DNA of 64,000 bases from Spirochaetaceae bacterium UBA4077 (lineage in GTDB: Bacteria > Spirochaetota > Spirochaetia > Treponematales > Rectinemataceae), in contig DFYR01000062.1 in assembly GCA_002383375.1 (NCBI GenBank), positions 56,877-120,876 on the forward strand. The letters are read 5' to 3'. Positions 8,389-16,758 of the stretch are shown here, piece by piece; the first letter of the stretch is position 1, and each line of letters begins with the position of its first letter. A model generated the notes under the pieces. That model saw only the letters and a program-made list of their open reading frames with translations, did no database searches and was not told the DNA's origin. Position numbers and translations under genes: made by a program.

Positions 8389-9381
8389 CTATTTAAATAA
8401 AGCCTCTCTTACCACCTTTACCATCCTGCATGGATCGCCCTCATCGATAAGCTCTCCAAGCTGCTCGAATCCAATTCTGTCCACAGCCTCGTCATACTTT
8501 TTCATGTTCAATACGCTCTGCTTCGTAGCCTCGTACTGATCTTCGCGATAAGGGAAAATATCGACTGACACAAAGCCATCGTATTTTACTTTACGCAGCG
8601 AATAGAACACTTCAAGGTATTCTGTCAAACGGAGCGAGCCCACAATCATGTCGTCATCCCAGAGATTGTAATTGTCGTTGGCGTGCATCATGAAAAGCTT
8701 GCCGTAGCGTGCTGCGATCTCGATATTCTGCGCCACATTCTGCTGCGATTGAAATACATGCCCCGTATCGATGGCGACGCCGACATTCGGGCGATCGATT
8801 TCCATGCACATCATCAGGGCTGTCATTGTCGTGTCGACTAACGACCGGTTTCTCGGTTCGCGGATTTTCCCCTCCAGGGTAAGCTTGATTTTGGGATTGT
8901 AGTCCGCCAGCTCCCTGACATTTTTGATCAGATAGTCCCACTGCTTGGAATAATTCGTCTGCAGAGGATAATCGAATCCATCCTGCCCCAGCCAGAGATC
9001 TACGCTCGGACTGCCGACAAGCTTTGCGTTGAAATCGATGTTTTGCTTGATCAGCTTCATCGCAGCCTTGCGTATCTCAGGATCGGCGGCGGAAATGGAA
9101 CCTTTTTGCCACCTGCGCTCTCCGAACACGAGTGGGAGGACCGAAGAGGCTTCCAGATGTGATTTGGTCAGAATTTCATTGACCGTATCGGGATCCGACA
9201 AGGGTCCGGTGGGTGCCTGATACAGGTCAGCCCCCTGGAGTACCTGCATTTTTTCAAGGTTCTTTATCACATCCGGGAACTCAACCTTGTCCAATTCCGG
9301 ATCCTTATATCCGCACTTCATGAAACGATCGTAGGTCTGCCCCAGCGAACCGATGATAGCACTGTATTTTATCTTGCTCAT
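8389..9381 (-). CDS. TIM-barrel sugar isomerase, L-rhamnose isomerase-like
   Basis: A 330-residue xylose-isomerase-like barrel. Candidate metal ligands appear in the expected order: Glu in KLTLEGKIREP, Asp-His in AIDTGHVF, His in FMMHANDNY and Asp in FVSVDIFPYRED. The central block (VDLWLGQDG, then the Asp-His strand and the HxND segment) resembles the Pseudomonas/rhizobial type of L-rhamnose isomerase as I remember it, rather than E. coli RhaA. Known members interconvert aldoses and ketoses using two divalent metals. The ATG at 9381 has AGGAGT just before it. It is between a zinc alcohol dehydrogenase and the mutarotase, all co-directional. A related epimerase activity is the main alternative. 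Confidence 0.72.
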   Translation of the reverse strand: MSKIKYSAIIGSLGQTYDRFMKCGYKDPELDKVEFPDVIKNLEKMQVLQGADLYQAPTGPLSDPDTVNEILTKSHLEASSVLPLVFGERRWQKGSISAADPEIRKAAMKLIKQNIDFNAKLVGSPSVDLWLGQDGFDYPLQTNYSKQWDYLIKNVRELADYNPKIKLTLEGKIREPRNRSLVDTTMTALMMCMEIDRPNVGVAIDTGHVFQSQQNVAQNIEIAARYGKLFMMHANDNYNLWDDDMIVGSLRLTEYLEVFYSLRKVKYDGFVSVDIFPYREDQYEATKQSVLNMKKYDEAVDRIGFEQLGELIDEGDPCRMVKVVREALFK

Positions 9382-9424
9382 ACTCCTACTCCTTGCGCTA
9401 TTGCCTTGGTATATATGGTTAAAA

Positions 9425-10459
9425 TTACTTCAGCGAAAGATCGATCATGATCTTCACGCCCTCTCCCTTCCTGAGTATTTCAATAGCCTCTCTAGTTTTT
9501 TCCAGAGGAAGGGTATGGGTGATGAGGAACCCTAGATCCAGGATGCCGCTTTCGAGAATCTTCACCGCCTTGGGGAACGCATCGTTGGCCAGCCAGGTAC
9601 CTATGACCGAAACTTCACGATTGGTAATCTGGTGCTGTTCCACAGCCGGCTTAGCCTTGGCATTAAACCCGAACAGTAAGATTGATCCGCCCTTTCTAAC
9701 GACCTTAACAGCCTCCCAGACCTGGGATCCGACTACATCGATCGCGAAATCCACCCCTATCCTGGTTTTTGCCGCCACAAGGCCGGCCAAGTCTTCATGC
9801 AATGGATCGATGACATAGTCAGCGCCGCACTTCAGGGCGAATTTCCTTCTCAAGGGCGCAGGTTCCGATACAATAATCGGATACGCTCCCCGGGCTTTCA
9901 TGATTTGTACGAATATGAGACCAATGGGTCCTGCGCCGAAAACCAGAACGCTGTCAGCGGGATTCACGGGGATCCGGCTTGAAGCGTGTACTGCGCAGGC
10001 AAGCGGCTCTGCGAAGGCGGCAATCTCCGGGGGAACCTCGCTTGAGATCTTGTGTGCAACTTTCTCTGATACCTTGACATATTCAGCGAACCCGCCATTG
10101 GCGCCTATGCCCATGGGAATGATGTTTTCGCAGAGGTTGGGGAGGTTTTTCTGGCAGTAGGCACAGACACCGCAGTAATCATTTGGATTTGTCACAACCC
10201 TGTCGCCTGGGCGCAGATTTTTTACTTCCGATCCGACCACTACAACCTTGCCGACCAACTCATGGCCCAGGATGGTTCCAGGATCCGCGATATAGCCAGG
10301 AGGGACGGACATTATGTGGACATCGGTACCGCATATCGAACACATTTCCACCTGCACGAGAACATCGGTTCCCTTTTCCACAACAGGTGCATCTACTTCC
10401 TTTATATTCAACACACCGTTGCCCTCAAACACCGCCGCACGCATTTTTTTCTTTATCAT
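9425..10459 (-). CDS. Zinc-dependent alcohol/polyol dehydrogenase (MDR family)
   Basis: Medium-chain dehydrogenase of 344 residues in the sorbitol/threonine dehydrogenase group. Catalytic zinc ligands are in CSICGTD (about residue 39) and GHE (about 66); the structural zinc cysteines are in CGVCAYCQKNLPNLC (about 95-110); the NAD Rossmann loop is VFGAGPIG (about 172). It would oxidise a secondary alcohol of a sugar or polyol in the cytoplasm. I chose ATG 10459, with AGGAGGG 6-7 bases upstream; the codon before it is TTG, so the longer form is unlikely. It is the first gene of a minus-strand run with the isomerase and mutarotase, behind a well-formed promoter. Confidence 0.87.
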   Translation of the reverse strand: MIKKKMRAAVFEGNGVLNIKEVDAPVVEKGTDVLVQVEMCSICGTDVHIMSVPPGYIADPGTILGHELVGKVVVVGSEVKNLRPGDRVVTNPNDYCGVCAYCQKNLPNLCENIIPMGIGANGGFAEYVKVSEKVAHKISSEVPPEIAAFAEPLACAVHASSRIPVNPADSVLVFGAGPIGLIFVQIMKARGAYPIIVSEPAPLRRKFALKCGADYVIDPLHEDLAGLVAAKTRIGVDFAIDVVGSQVWEAVKVVRKGGSILLFGFNAKAKPAVEQHQITNREVSVIGTWLANDAFPKAVKILESGILDLGFLITHTLPLEKTREAIEILRKGEGVKIMIDLSLK

Positions 10460-10582
10460 CAATCCCTCCTAATTCATTTATTCACTTACTCTAATTGATA
10501 TTATAAGCAAACATCTTTCTCGGACGGAGTCGCGCAGCCAGGTGTTGAAGGGCAATATCCGAAAATCCGGCCTAAGCGGTAT

Positions 10583-10608
10583 TTTGATGATAGCACGGAA
10601 CCATCAAA
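10583..10608. promoter_or_regulatory. Operator-like dyad TTTGATG-N12-CATCAAA
   Basis: Seven-base perfect arms at 10583-10589 and 10602-10608. The dyad overlaps the -10 and spacer of the minus-strand promoter at 10587-10614, the classic position for a repressor site. The nearby DeoR protein is the obvious but unproven candidate to bind it. Confidence 0.45.
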
Positions 10609-10614
10609 TGTCAA
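10587..10614 (-). promoter_or_regulatory. Promoter of the dehydrogenase-isomerase-mutarotase run
   Basis: On the minus strand TTGACA (10614-10609) and TATCAT (10592-10587) are separated by 16 bases. This leaves a leader of about 120 bases. It is half of a divergent control region of 325 bases (10460-10784). Confidence 0.55.
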
Positions 10615-10651
10615 TATTTATGTTTATACTTTACCTTTTCACATCACCTAC

Positions 10652-10659
10652 TTGCTCAA
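10652..10659. promoter_or_regulatory. TTGCTCAA word shared with the rhamnulokinase promoter
   Basis: This 8-base word lies 15 bases before the -35 of the plus-strand promoter. The same word occurs within the dyad downstream of the promoter at 16716-16743, about 6 kb away. It could be a half-site for a common regulator; a word this short can also recur by chance. Confidence 0.25.
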
Positions 10660-10674
10660 TTTAACATTTTTCCG

Positions 10675-10704
10675 TTGACGAAACACAACTTCAACTCATA
10701 TAAT
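10675..10704 (+). promoter_or_regulatory. Promoter of the M24-like/dehydrogenase operon
   Basis: TTGACG (10675-10680), 18-base spacer, TATAAT (10699-10704). Transcription would begin near 10711, giving a leader of about 75 bases that ends in AGGAGG before the ATG at 10785. Confidence 0.62.
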
Positions 10705-10784
10705 GAACATTGATTTACTCCATTTCTTGCTTACGCAGATGCAATTGCATCCGGAATTTTAACAAATCCCCAGGAGGTATTCCA

Positions 10785-11930
10785 ATGAGCAGTAGGCAAT
10801 ACATCGAAGACACAAGCATTAAAGGAAGAAAAGAAGAGATCGCTATCAAGGTTGACCGTATCAAGAAGTTACTTGCAGCCGAAAAACTGGATGCTCTCTA
10901 TCTTACAAGACAGTCAAATTTCTCCTGGATAACCGCCGGCTCCAGCAATCTTGTTACCATATGCACCGAAGACGGTGTTGCTTCGATTCTGGTCACGAAA
11001 GATGGGAAGAAGTATGCGATTACCAATGCTATCGAAGAAGCCAGGATGCGTGAGGAGCAGCTGCTCGAAGAGCTTGGTTTTGAAATAATCTCGCAAGCCT
11101 GGTATGAAAACAAGAATGTCGAGTTCATTAAAAAGATTGTCGGAGATATGAGAAAGGTAGGTTCAGACATTCATTTCGATACTACCAGGATGATCCAAGA
11201 CAAGATCAATCCTCTCCGTTATTCTCTTACATATAACGAGATATGCCGCTATCAATATCTCGGCGATTACATGTCCGCCGCATTGGAGAAATATGTAGCC
11301 ACGGTAAAGCCGGGTATGACCGAGTATGAAATTGCCGGAGGAGTCGCCGAAGCATTGTGGCCGGAGCAAATCGATCAGGTGCTCTTCTTGGTCGCTGCCG
11401 ACGACCGGGTCCTTAAGCATCGGCACGCCATTCCCACTATGAATAAGCTGAAAAAGCACCTGATGGTATCCTGCAATGGGCGATATAAGGGTCTGATCAC
11501 CACCACGACCCGCATGGTGTATTTTGGTACGCCTCCCAAGGGCTTGCTCGATCAGTTCAAAAAAACGGCTCAAATCGAATGCAGGATGATAAGCGCCACG
11601 AGGCCTGGGGTTGACGACCTGGTACCGCATCTGGTGGGGAAAAAAGCATATGAAGAGTTCGGATATGGAGACATGTATTACAAGCATCACCAGGGCGGGC
11701 CTCAGGGGTATTACAACAGGGAATACCTTACTTCCGAGCTGCGCCACGAAAAGACGATGATTAATCAGTGCTACTGCTATAATCCCGTCGTCTCCGGGAC
11801 CAAAACGGAAGACGCATTCATCGCTATGGAAGAAGGCCCGCTATTCATTACAAAACCCGTTAGTTTCCCCAAGCTGACCATAACCGAGGGGCCGTATACG
11901 ATGGAGCGGCCGGGATTGCTGGTGCTATAA
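10785..11930 (+). CDS. M24-fold (creatinase/aminopeptidase-like) protein without metal ligands
   Basis: A 381-residue protein with the two-domain layout of Xaa-Pro peptidases and creatinase: an N-terminal creatinase-like domain (residues about 20-145) and a pita-bread domain. The metal site of true M24 peptidases is missing. The strand that should read Asp-x-Gly...Asp-x-Thr reads SCNGRYKGLITTTTR, and the HGxGHxxG segment is replaced by KHHQGGPQGYY. Creatinase is a known metal-free member, so hydrolysis of a C-N bond or another non-peptidase role is possible. The ATG is supported by AGGAGG 7 bases upstream. It starts an operon with a zinc dehydrogenase; a peptidase would be unexpected here. 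Function unknown. Confidence 0.75.
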   Translation: MSSRQYIEDTSIKGRKEEIAIKVDRIKKLLAAEKLDALYLTRQSNFSWITAGSSNLVTICTEDGVASILVTKDGKKYAITNAIEEARMREEQLLEELGFEIISQAWYENKNVEFIKKIVGDMRKVGSDIHFDTTRMIQDKINPLRYSLTYNEICRYQYLGDYMSAALEKYVATVKPGMTEYEIAGGVAEALWPEQIDQVLFLVAADDRVLKHRHAIPTMNKLKKHLMVSCNGRYKGLITTTTRMVYFGTPPKGLLDQFKKTAQIECRMISATRPGVDDLVPHLVGKKAYEEFGYGDMYYKHHQGGPQGYYNREYLTSELRHEKTMINQCYCYNPVVSGTKTEDAFIAMEEGPLFITKPVSFPKLTITEGPYTMERPGLLVL

Positions 11931-11932
11931 AA

Positions 11933-12970
11933 ATGCTTGCCTACGTATACAGCAGGCAGAATAACCTTGCTCTTCTAGAAAGAGAAGCTCCCGAACCGAC
12001 TGACGAGAGCGTGGTCATAAAGGTTGAGGCGACCTCCATTTGCGGCACCGACCTCAGAACATACCGTTTTGGCAGTTCTAAGATAAAGCCACCAAGAGTA
12101 ATCGGACACGAGGTTGTCGGAGAAATCGTATCTGTAGGAAGCAATGTCCACACTCTCTCGGTCGGCGACAGAGTGCAGGTCGCTCCAGCGATAGGTTGCG
12201 GGACCTGCATAGACTGCAGGGAAGGTCATACGAATCTATGTGATTCGCTGGAGACGATAGGTTTTGACTACGATGGAACCTTCGCCGAGTTCATGGAAAT
12301 CCCTCAGAAAGCACTCCGAATGGGCAATGTAAATAAAATTTCTCAAGAAGTACCCTATGAACAAGCGGTACTCTCAGAACCGATAGCGTGCATTATCAAT
12401 GCCCATCAGTATCTAAACATATCGGCGGGAGATGTCGTGGCGATTTTCGGTTCGGGTTTCATCGGCTGCATGCATGCCGAACTCGCAACACTGGAGGGAG
12501 CGGCAAAGGTAATAATGATAGAGGTAAATCCCGCGAGAGCTGCTGCAGCGAGAAAAATCAACGAAAACTTGATTGTCATTAATCCGAAAAGCCTCAGCCT
12601 GTCCGATGAGATTAAGAAGCTTACCGATGGCAGAGGGGTGAATGTCTCCATTGTCGCATGTTCGGTAGGTTCAGCCCAGACAGATGCCATGAACATCACC
12701 GCGAAACGGGGACGTATAAGCTTGTTCGGCGGACTCCCGACGGACAGCATCGGATTCATTGACAGCAATATCATTCATTACAGGGAAATCTCGGTATTCG
12801 GAGTTCATGCATCATCTCCTACCCAAAACCGCGAGGCTTTACGATTGATTTCGAGCGGAATTCTTGATGTAAAACCGTATTCATCCAATATTTTCTCATT
12901 GAGGGATATTGATAAGGCATTCATGTCACTGAACAACGAAACGATAATGAAGGCTATCATTGTCCCTTAA
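11933..12970 (+). CDS. Zinc-dependent alcohol/polyol dehydrogenase (MDR family), second copy
   Basis: Medium-chain dehydrogenase of 345 residues, distinct from the copy at 9425-10459. Catalytic zinc residues are in SICGTD and GHE; structural zinc cysteines in CGTCIDCREGHTNLC; the Rossmann loop is IFGSGFIG. It resembles the sorbitol/galactitol-phosphate dehydrogenase branch by eye, oxidising a sugar alcohol or sugar with NAD. The gene starts two bases after the M24-like stop, so the two are co-translated and may act on the same pathway. A hairpin with a U-run follows it. Confidence 0.86.
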   Translation: MLAYVYSRQNNLALLEREAPEPTDESVVIKVEATSICGTDLRTYRFGSSKIKPPRVIGHEVVGEIVSVGSNVHTLSVGDRVQVAPAIGCGTCIDCREGHTNLCDSLETIGFDYDGTFAEFMEIPQKALRMGNVNKISQEVPYEQAVLSEPIACIINAHQYLNISAGDVVAIFGSGFIGCMHAELATLEGAAKVIMIEVNPARAAAARKINENLIVINPKSLSLSDEIKKLTDGRGVNVSIVACSVGSAQTDAMNITAKRGRISLFGGLPTDSIGFIDSNIIHYREISVFGVHASSPTQNREALRLISSGILDVKPYSSNIFSLRDIDKAFMSLNNETIMKAIIVP

Positions 12971-12976
12971 GAGCGA

Positions 12977-13000
12977 GAAGCCGCGATTGGCTTCATTTTT
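12977..13000 (+). terminator. Intrinsic terminator or attenuator before the ribokinase-like gene
   Basis: GAAGCC (12977-12982), loop GCGATT, GGCTTC (12989-12994), then ATTTTT. It lies in the 49-base gap between the dehydrogenase and the kinase gene on the same strand, so it may lower rather than end expression of the kinase. The stem is short. Confidence 0.5.
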
Positions 13001-13019
13001 ATAAAACGTGGGAAAGGCT

Positions 13020-13970
13020 ATGGAAAATTCTGTCTCAGGATGTGAAAAAGGATGCTTTCTCGTTCTCGGCAGTCTGAATATGGATATGGTCACAAGGACG
13101 CTCCGGTTTCCCTCCCCAGGAGAGACGGTTAAAGGTTTGTCGTTCAAGATTTCCCCAGGAGGCAAGGGAGCGAATCAAGCTGTCGCGCTGGCCAGGCTCG
13201 GCGCTCAGGTTAAATTGCTCGGCGCCTTAGGCGATGATGTTCTCGGATCGATGTACTTGAAAACGCTGAAAGACGAAAGCATCGATACCCAAGACATAAA
13301 AATACTCAAAAACATATCAACAGGGACGGCGAGCATTGAAGTCTCCGGTACGGGAGAAAATCGAATCATAATAGTGCCGGGAGCAAACGATGGTATTGAC
13401 GATTCCCTCATCGCAAAGATTCGAGAATTTTCAGACTCGATAAAAATGCTTTTGCTACAGCTTGAGATTCCGCTGGAAGCAACACTTAAGGTAACAAGAA
13501 CAGCCGCTTCTCTCGGAATTCCAATAGTGCTCGATCCGGCTCCAGCCCAAGCATTACCGGCAGAACTCTATGCTCTGATAGATATCATTACGCCGAACGA
13601 AACAGAAGCTGAAATATTAACAGGCGAATCGACCAGATCGGAAGAGGGAATAAGGCGTGCAATCGGCACTCTGCACTTGAAGGGGGCTAAGATTGTCATC
13701 ATAAAAGTCGGCGCAAAGGGAGCCTGGGTATCCGATGCTCGATCGGTCACTCATGTAACGGCATTCAGCGTGGATGTCATGGACACGGTCGCGGCCGGCG
13801 ACTCATTCAACGCAGGATTGGCCTTCGCTCTTGGAAATAACCGCAATCTCATCGAAGCTGTTCGCTTCGCGAACGCCACGGGGGCGCTCTCAACGACCAA
13901 AGAGGGAGCCCAGAGCGCGATGCCTACTTTTTCTGAAGTTGAACGATTCTTGAAGAGCCAAGCCCCTTAG
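13020..13970 (+). CDS. PfkB-family sugar kinase, ribokinase-like
   Basis: A 316-residue ribokinase-family enzyme. It has the N-terminal LGSLNMDMV, the substrate motif GGKGANQAVALARLGA near residue 45 and the catalytic anion-hole motif DTVAAGDSFNAGLAF near 258, whose Asp is the base. Such kinases phosphorylate ribose or deoxyribose at O5. Given RpiB and DeoC in the BMC operon about 11 kb away, ribose or deoxyribose is a sensible substrate guess. I use ATG 13020 (after GGGAAAGG); the GTG at 13008 is an alternative. The 3' end overlaps the convergent isomerase-like gene by 4 bases. Confidence 0.85.
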   Translation: MENSVSGCEKGCFLVLGSLNMDMVTRTLRFPSPGETVKGLSFKISPGGKGANQAVALARLGAQVKLLGALGDDVLGSMYLKTLKDESIDTQDIKILKNISTGTASIEVSGTGENRIIIVPGANDGIDDSLIAKIREFSDSIKMLLLQLEIPLEATLKVTRTAASLGIPIVLDPAPAQALPAELYALIDIITPNETEAEILTGESTRSEEGIRRAIGTLHLKGAKIVIIKVGAKGAWVSDARSVTHVTAFSVDVMDTVAAGDSFNAGLAFALGNNRNLIEAVRFANATGALSTTKEGAQSAMPTFSEVERFLKSQAP

Positions 13971-15133
13971 TCAATCAACTCCGAAAGGAGCATGCCATCC
14001 TTTGGGATCCATTGCCGCCAGTATTTCACCGACTCTTCCAAGACAGACAGAATCTCCCTTTTCGTATCGTAGGTGTGGGGGAAAATTTCGAAAGTGAGAT
14101 AGATGTCATCGACCATCGGAGGCATTTTCCCCCTCGACGGATTCATATAGGATTCGGCGATAGCCTTGAGCATCGCTAGCGGCTTCACGATGCCGTCTTC
14201 ATTATTAGCTCTGGTGAAAGGAAGATGAGAAGATGATTTGCCGTTCGTCTGCTGAAGATGCACTATCGGAGAATAGCCGGCTGTTTCCCTTAGCCATTGA
14301 TAAAGGTCGCAATCGATGGGCTTCGCGAATAGATGCGAGCAGCTATCCATTTCTTCGCTAACCTGCAGAGCCGCTCGTTTTAGTTCATAGTCACTTTTTT
14401 TTCTCAACTCATCATACAGGTCATACACGCTATCGGCGCCCAGGTAGGGAGCAGGTTCGCCGCTTTTAAGAGTTTTCGCCAAATCGTCCACGGTGGGTCT
14501 TAAAAAATGCTGCTGCCCTGTTTGGTGCCCGGTATCCAACGCCACATACACCTGGGTATTCGCCCTGCGGCTAACCTCTTCCAGGTATTCGAGGGTTCCA
14601 GCGATCGTCCAAGGTATCTGATGAGGCGAATACATCTGCTCGATGATCATTGGAACATTTCCGGCATCGTTAAAAAGTCGCGCAACGTCAGCGAGCGTGT
14701 TATAAAGACGATCTCTGTTTTTTACGAATGCTATTGGATCGAAAAGAACGCTTTCGGGAAACGCATGGATATAAAAACCAAGGCCTGCCTTTACTTTAGC
14801 GGCGATCCTGGCCATGACCCCTAGCCAGTCATTGGTTATGCGATTTCTAATTCTCTCGTCGGGATGGGCTAAACCAATTGTACGATAGGTCGTGTATCCA
14901 GTAAAAAAATTTGCTATTCTTACATTGTTTTCGGAACATGCATCCTGCACTTCCTCGATCCATTCATTCAGATACCCTTCACCACAATAGAATGGGTCAG
15001 CTTCGGTATCGGCGCTCGCCTCGATGCATTCGATGCCGATGCTTTTGATAATAGCCGTCCACTCGCTTGGTTTTGTCCATCGTTTTGCGGCAAAGGAATT
15101 ATCCATGGCCAAATGGATTCTTGGGAACTTCAT
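13967..15133 (-). CDS. TIM-barrel sugar isomerase/epimerase-like protein
   Basis: A 388-residue protein with the AP-endonuclease/xylose-isomerase-like barrel pattern. Glu in PMIIEQMYSP, Asp-His in VALDTGHQTG, His in IVHLQQTNG and Glu in LTFEIFPHTYD could be the four metal ligands. It is longer than usual for D-tagatose 3-epimerase relatives and differs clearly from the isomerase at 8389-9381. Its ATG overlaps the stop of the upstream rhamnulokinase-like kinase (ATGA), so it probably makes or uses that kinase's ketose substrate. I do not recognise a named subfamily; aldose-ketose isomerase is the best guess. Confidence 0.68.
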   Translation of the reverse strand: MKFPRIHLAMDNSFAAKRWTKPSEWTAIIKSIGIECIEASADTEADPFYCGEGYLNEWIEEVQDACSENNVRIANFFTGYTTYRTIGLAHPDERIRNRITNDWLGVMARIAAKVKAGLGFYIHAFPESVLFDPIAFVKNRDRLYNTLADVARLFNDAGNVPMIIEQMYSPHQIPWTIAGTLEYLEEVSRRANTQVYVALDTGHQTGQQHFLRPTVDDLAKTLKSGEPAPYLGADSVYDLYDELRKKSDYELKRAALQVSEEMDSCSHLFAKPIDCDLYQWLRETAGYSPIVHLQQTNGKSSSHLPFTRANNEDGIVKPLAMLKAIAESYMNPSRGKMPPMVDDIYLTFEIFPHTYDTKREILSVLEESVKYWRQWIPKDGMLLSELID

Positions 15134-16632
15134 TTCTCCACCGCCTTCGAGGCGACAATCGTTCTGAATCTTTCGGCCGCATTCTCCCAGGGCTCACCCG
15201 CTTTAGGTTCGTACCTGATGACCTGGGAGGATTTATGCGATATCGCTCTGCCCTGCTCAAGTGTGGAGATTTCTCCGGCACATTTAAGTTGCATTAGAAG
15301 GTTTCCCATGGACGTTGTTTCAGCCGGTCCTGCGAATACAGGAATGCCGACAGCATCGGCCGTCCATTGGCATAAAGTCTGGTTTTGAATACCGCCGCCT
15401 ACTATGTTCAACTGGTCCAGTCTGCGACCGGTGAGCTCCTCCAGGGTTTTTAGGTTTTCTCTATACTTCAGCACCAGGCTTTCGTAGACTGTACGGGATA
15501 TCCCGGCGATGGAGTTTTCCAGTCTTTGTCCTTTCTTTCTGCAATACTCGACTATTGCGCCGGGCATGTCAGGGATCATCTGTGTGAATGAAGGATCATC
15601 CACATCGATAAATGCCGTCGCAGGTCCCGCTTTTTCGGATTCTTTGACAATCTCCGACCATGATATATCTCGCCCAGTGTCTTGCATCCATTTTTGCCTG
15701 CACTGTTGGATTATCCAGAGTCCCGTTATATAATTGACGAGCATGTTACGGCCATCGGCGATAGCGTTATTCCCGTATCCGGAATCAAAGACACGATCCG
15801 TGATTATAGGCTCTCTCGTTTCCATGCCTGCTATCGACCAGGTTCCCATGGAAATAAAAGCCCAGTTTTTTGATCCGTCAGTTATCGGTATTCCTGTAAC
15901 AGCAGAGGCAGTGTCATGAGTGGCGGGTGCGACAACCGATATCGGTTTAATCCCGAGCTCCTCGCATACTTGTCTTTGAAGCAGACCTATCATACTTCCC
16001 GGCATGACCAGATTCCGCAAAAACGAGTCAGGAATTCCCAAACGGGCGGGGATTCTTTTCTCCCAAGTCTTTTTTTTCTGATCACACAATAGCGTCATTG
16101 TTGCGTTAGTGTATTCGTTACAGGCTTGCCCTGTTAAAAGGTAGTTGAGCAAATCAGGAATCATCAGCAATTGATGACCCTCTCGTAGCTCGGGAGCGTC
16201 GTCGCATTTGTAAGAGAACAGCTGGTATAAACCCATAATTTCATTGGTCGAGCCCGCGCAAAGGTGGAAAAGCTCTCTTCGCGGTAAAGTCTCGTAAAGA
16301 AGTGGAGCCCTCTGGTGTCGAAAGGCATCGCGATAACTAACTGGATTTCCTAAAAGCCTTCCATTTTTATCAATAAATCCAAAATCGCAACCCCAGGTAT
16401 CTACGGCCACGGAGACAATATCCGGATACTTATTCAAGGATACCTGCAGGCCAGTTTTCAGCTCCGAGAATAAGCGAAGGATATCCCAGTATAAGGTTCC
16501 CGCAGCGATAGTGGGCGTATTGTCGAAACGATAGGTAACCTCCATTTCTGCCTTGGCTCCGTCATACGCCGCAACGATAGCCCGTCCATTGCTCGCACCG
16601 AGATCAAAGATCAAGAACCGTTTTTTCGCCAT
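15130..16632 (-). CDS. FGGY-family carbohydrate kinase, rhamnulokinase-like
   Basis: A 500-residue FGGY kinase. Its N-terminal FDLGASNGRAIVA, VDTWGCDFGFID and later SMGTWSIAG and IVGGGIQNQTLCQWTAD blocks match the rhamnulokinase branch better than xylulo- or glycerol kinases. The HDTASAVTGIP segment belongs to the ATP-binding half, and the phosphoryl-acceptor Asp is in the usual DTWG region. The product would be a ketose 1-phosphate such as rhamnulose 1-phosphate, for cleavage by an aldolase not seen here. The ATG has GGAG 7 bases upstream, and a strong promoter lies just beyond. L-fuculose or another 6-deoxyketose is the main alternative substrate. Confidence 0.82.
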   Translation of the reverse strand: MAKKRFLIFDLGASNGRAIVAAYDGAKAEMEVTYRFDNTPTIAAGTLYWDILRLFSELKTGLQVSLNKYPDIVSVAVDTWGCDFGFIDKNGRLLGNPVSYRDAFRHQRAPLLYETLPRRELFHLCAGSTNEIMGLYQLFSYKCDDAPELREGHQLLMIPDLLNYLLTGQACNEYTNATMTLLCDQKKKTWEKRIPARLGIPDSFLRNLVMPGSMIGLLQRQVCEELGIKPISVVAPATHDTASAVTGIPITDGSKNWAFISMGTWSIAGMETREPIITDRVFDSGYGNNAIADGRNMLVNYITGLWIIQQCRQKWMQDTGRDISWSEIVKESEKAGPATAFIDVDDPSFTQMIPDMPGAIVEYCRKKGQRLENSIAGISRTVYESLVLKYRENLKTLEELTGRRLDQLNIVGGGIQNQTLCQWTADAVGIPVFAGPAETTSMGNLLMQLKCAGEISTLEQGRAISHKSSQVIRYEPKAGEPWENAAERFRTIVASKAVEK

Positions 16633-16696
16633 CTCTGGACTCCATTGACTGCGAATTTAAAAATTAAAGACAGCACAAATGATATTTGCTCGATCA

Positions 16697-16712
16697 TTGA
16701 GCTATTGCTCAA
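16697..16712. promoter_or_regulatory. Operator-like dyad TTGAGC-TATT-GCTCAA
   Basis: Perfect 6-base arms immediately downstream of the kinase promoter's -10, with a further GAGCAA-like half-site on the minus strand close by. The placement suits a repressor that blocks transcription of the kinase-isomerase pair. Confidence 0.42.
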
Positions 16713-16715
16713 AAT

Positions 16716-16743
16716 TCTATAGTGTATTTTTTAACCCTGTCAA
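16716..16743 (-). promoter_or_regulatory. Promoter of the rhamnulokinase-like operon
   Basis: On the minus strand TTGACA (16743-16738) and TATAGA (16721-16716) are 16 bases apart. The leader would be about 75 bases and includes the dyad at 16697-16712. Confidence 0.6.
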
Positions 16744-16758
16744 GCTTAATGTTTACTT

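Noticed and set aside
11163..11747. 194-codon antisense frame within the M24-like gene
   Set aside because: No start signals and no family resemblance; the plus-strand gene has promoter, ribosome site and fold motifs.
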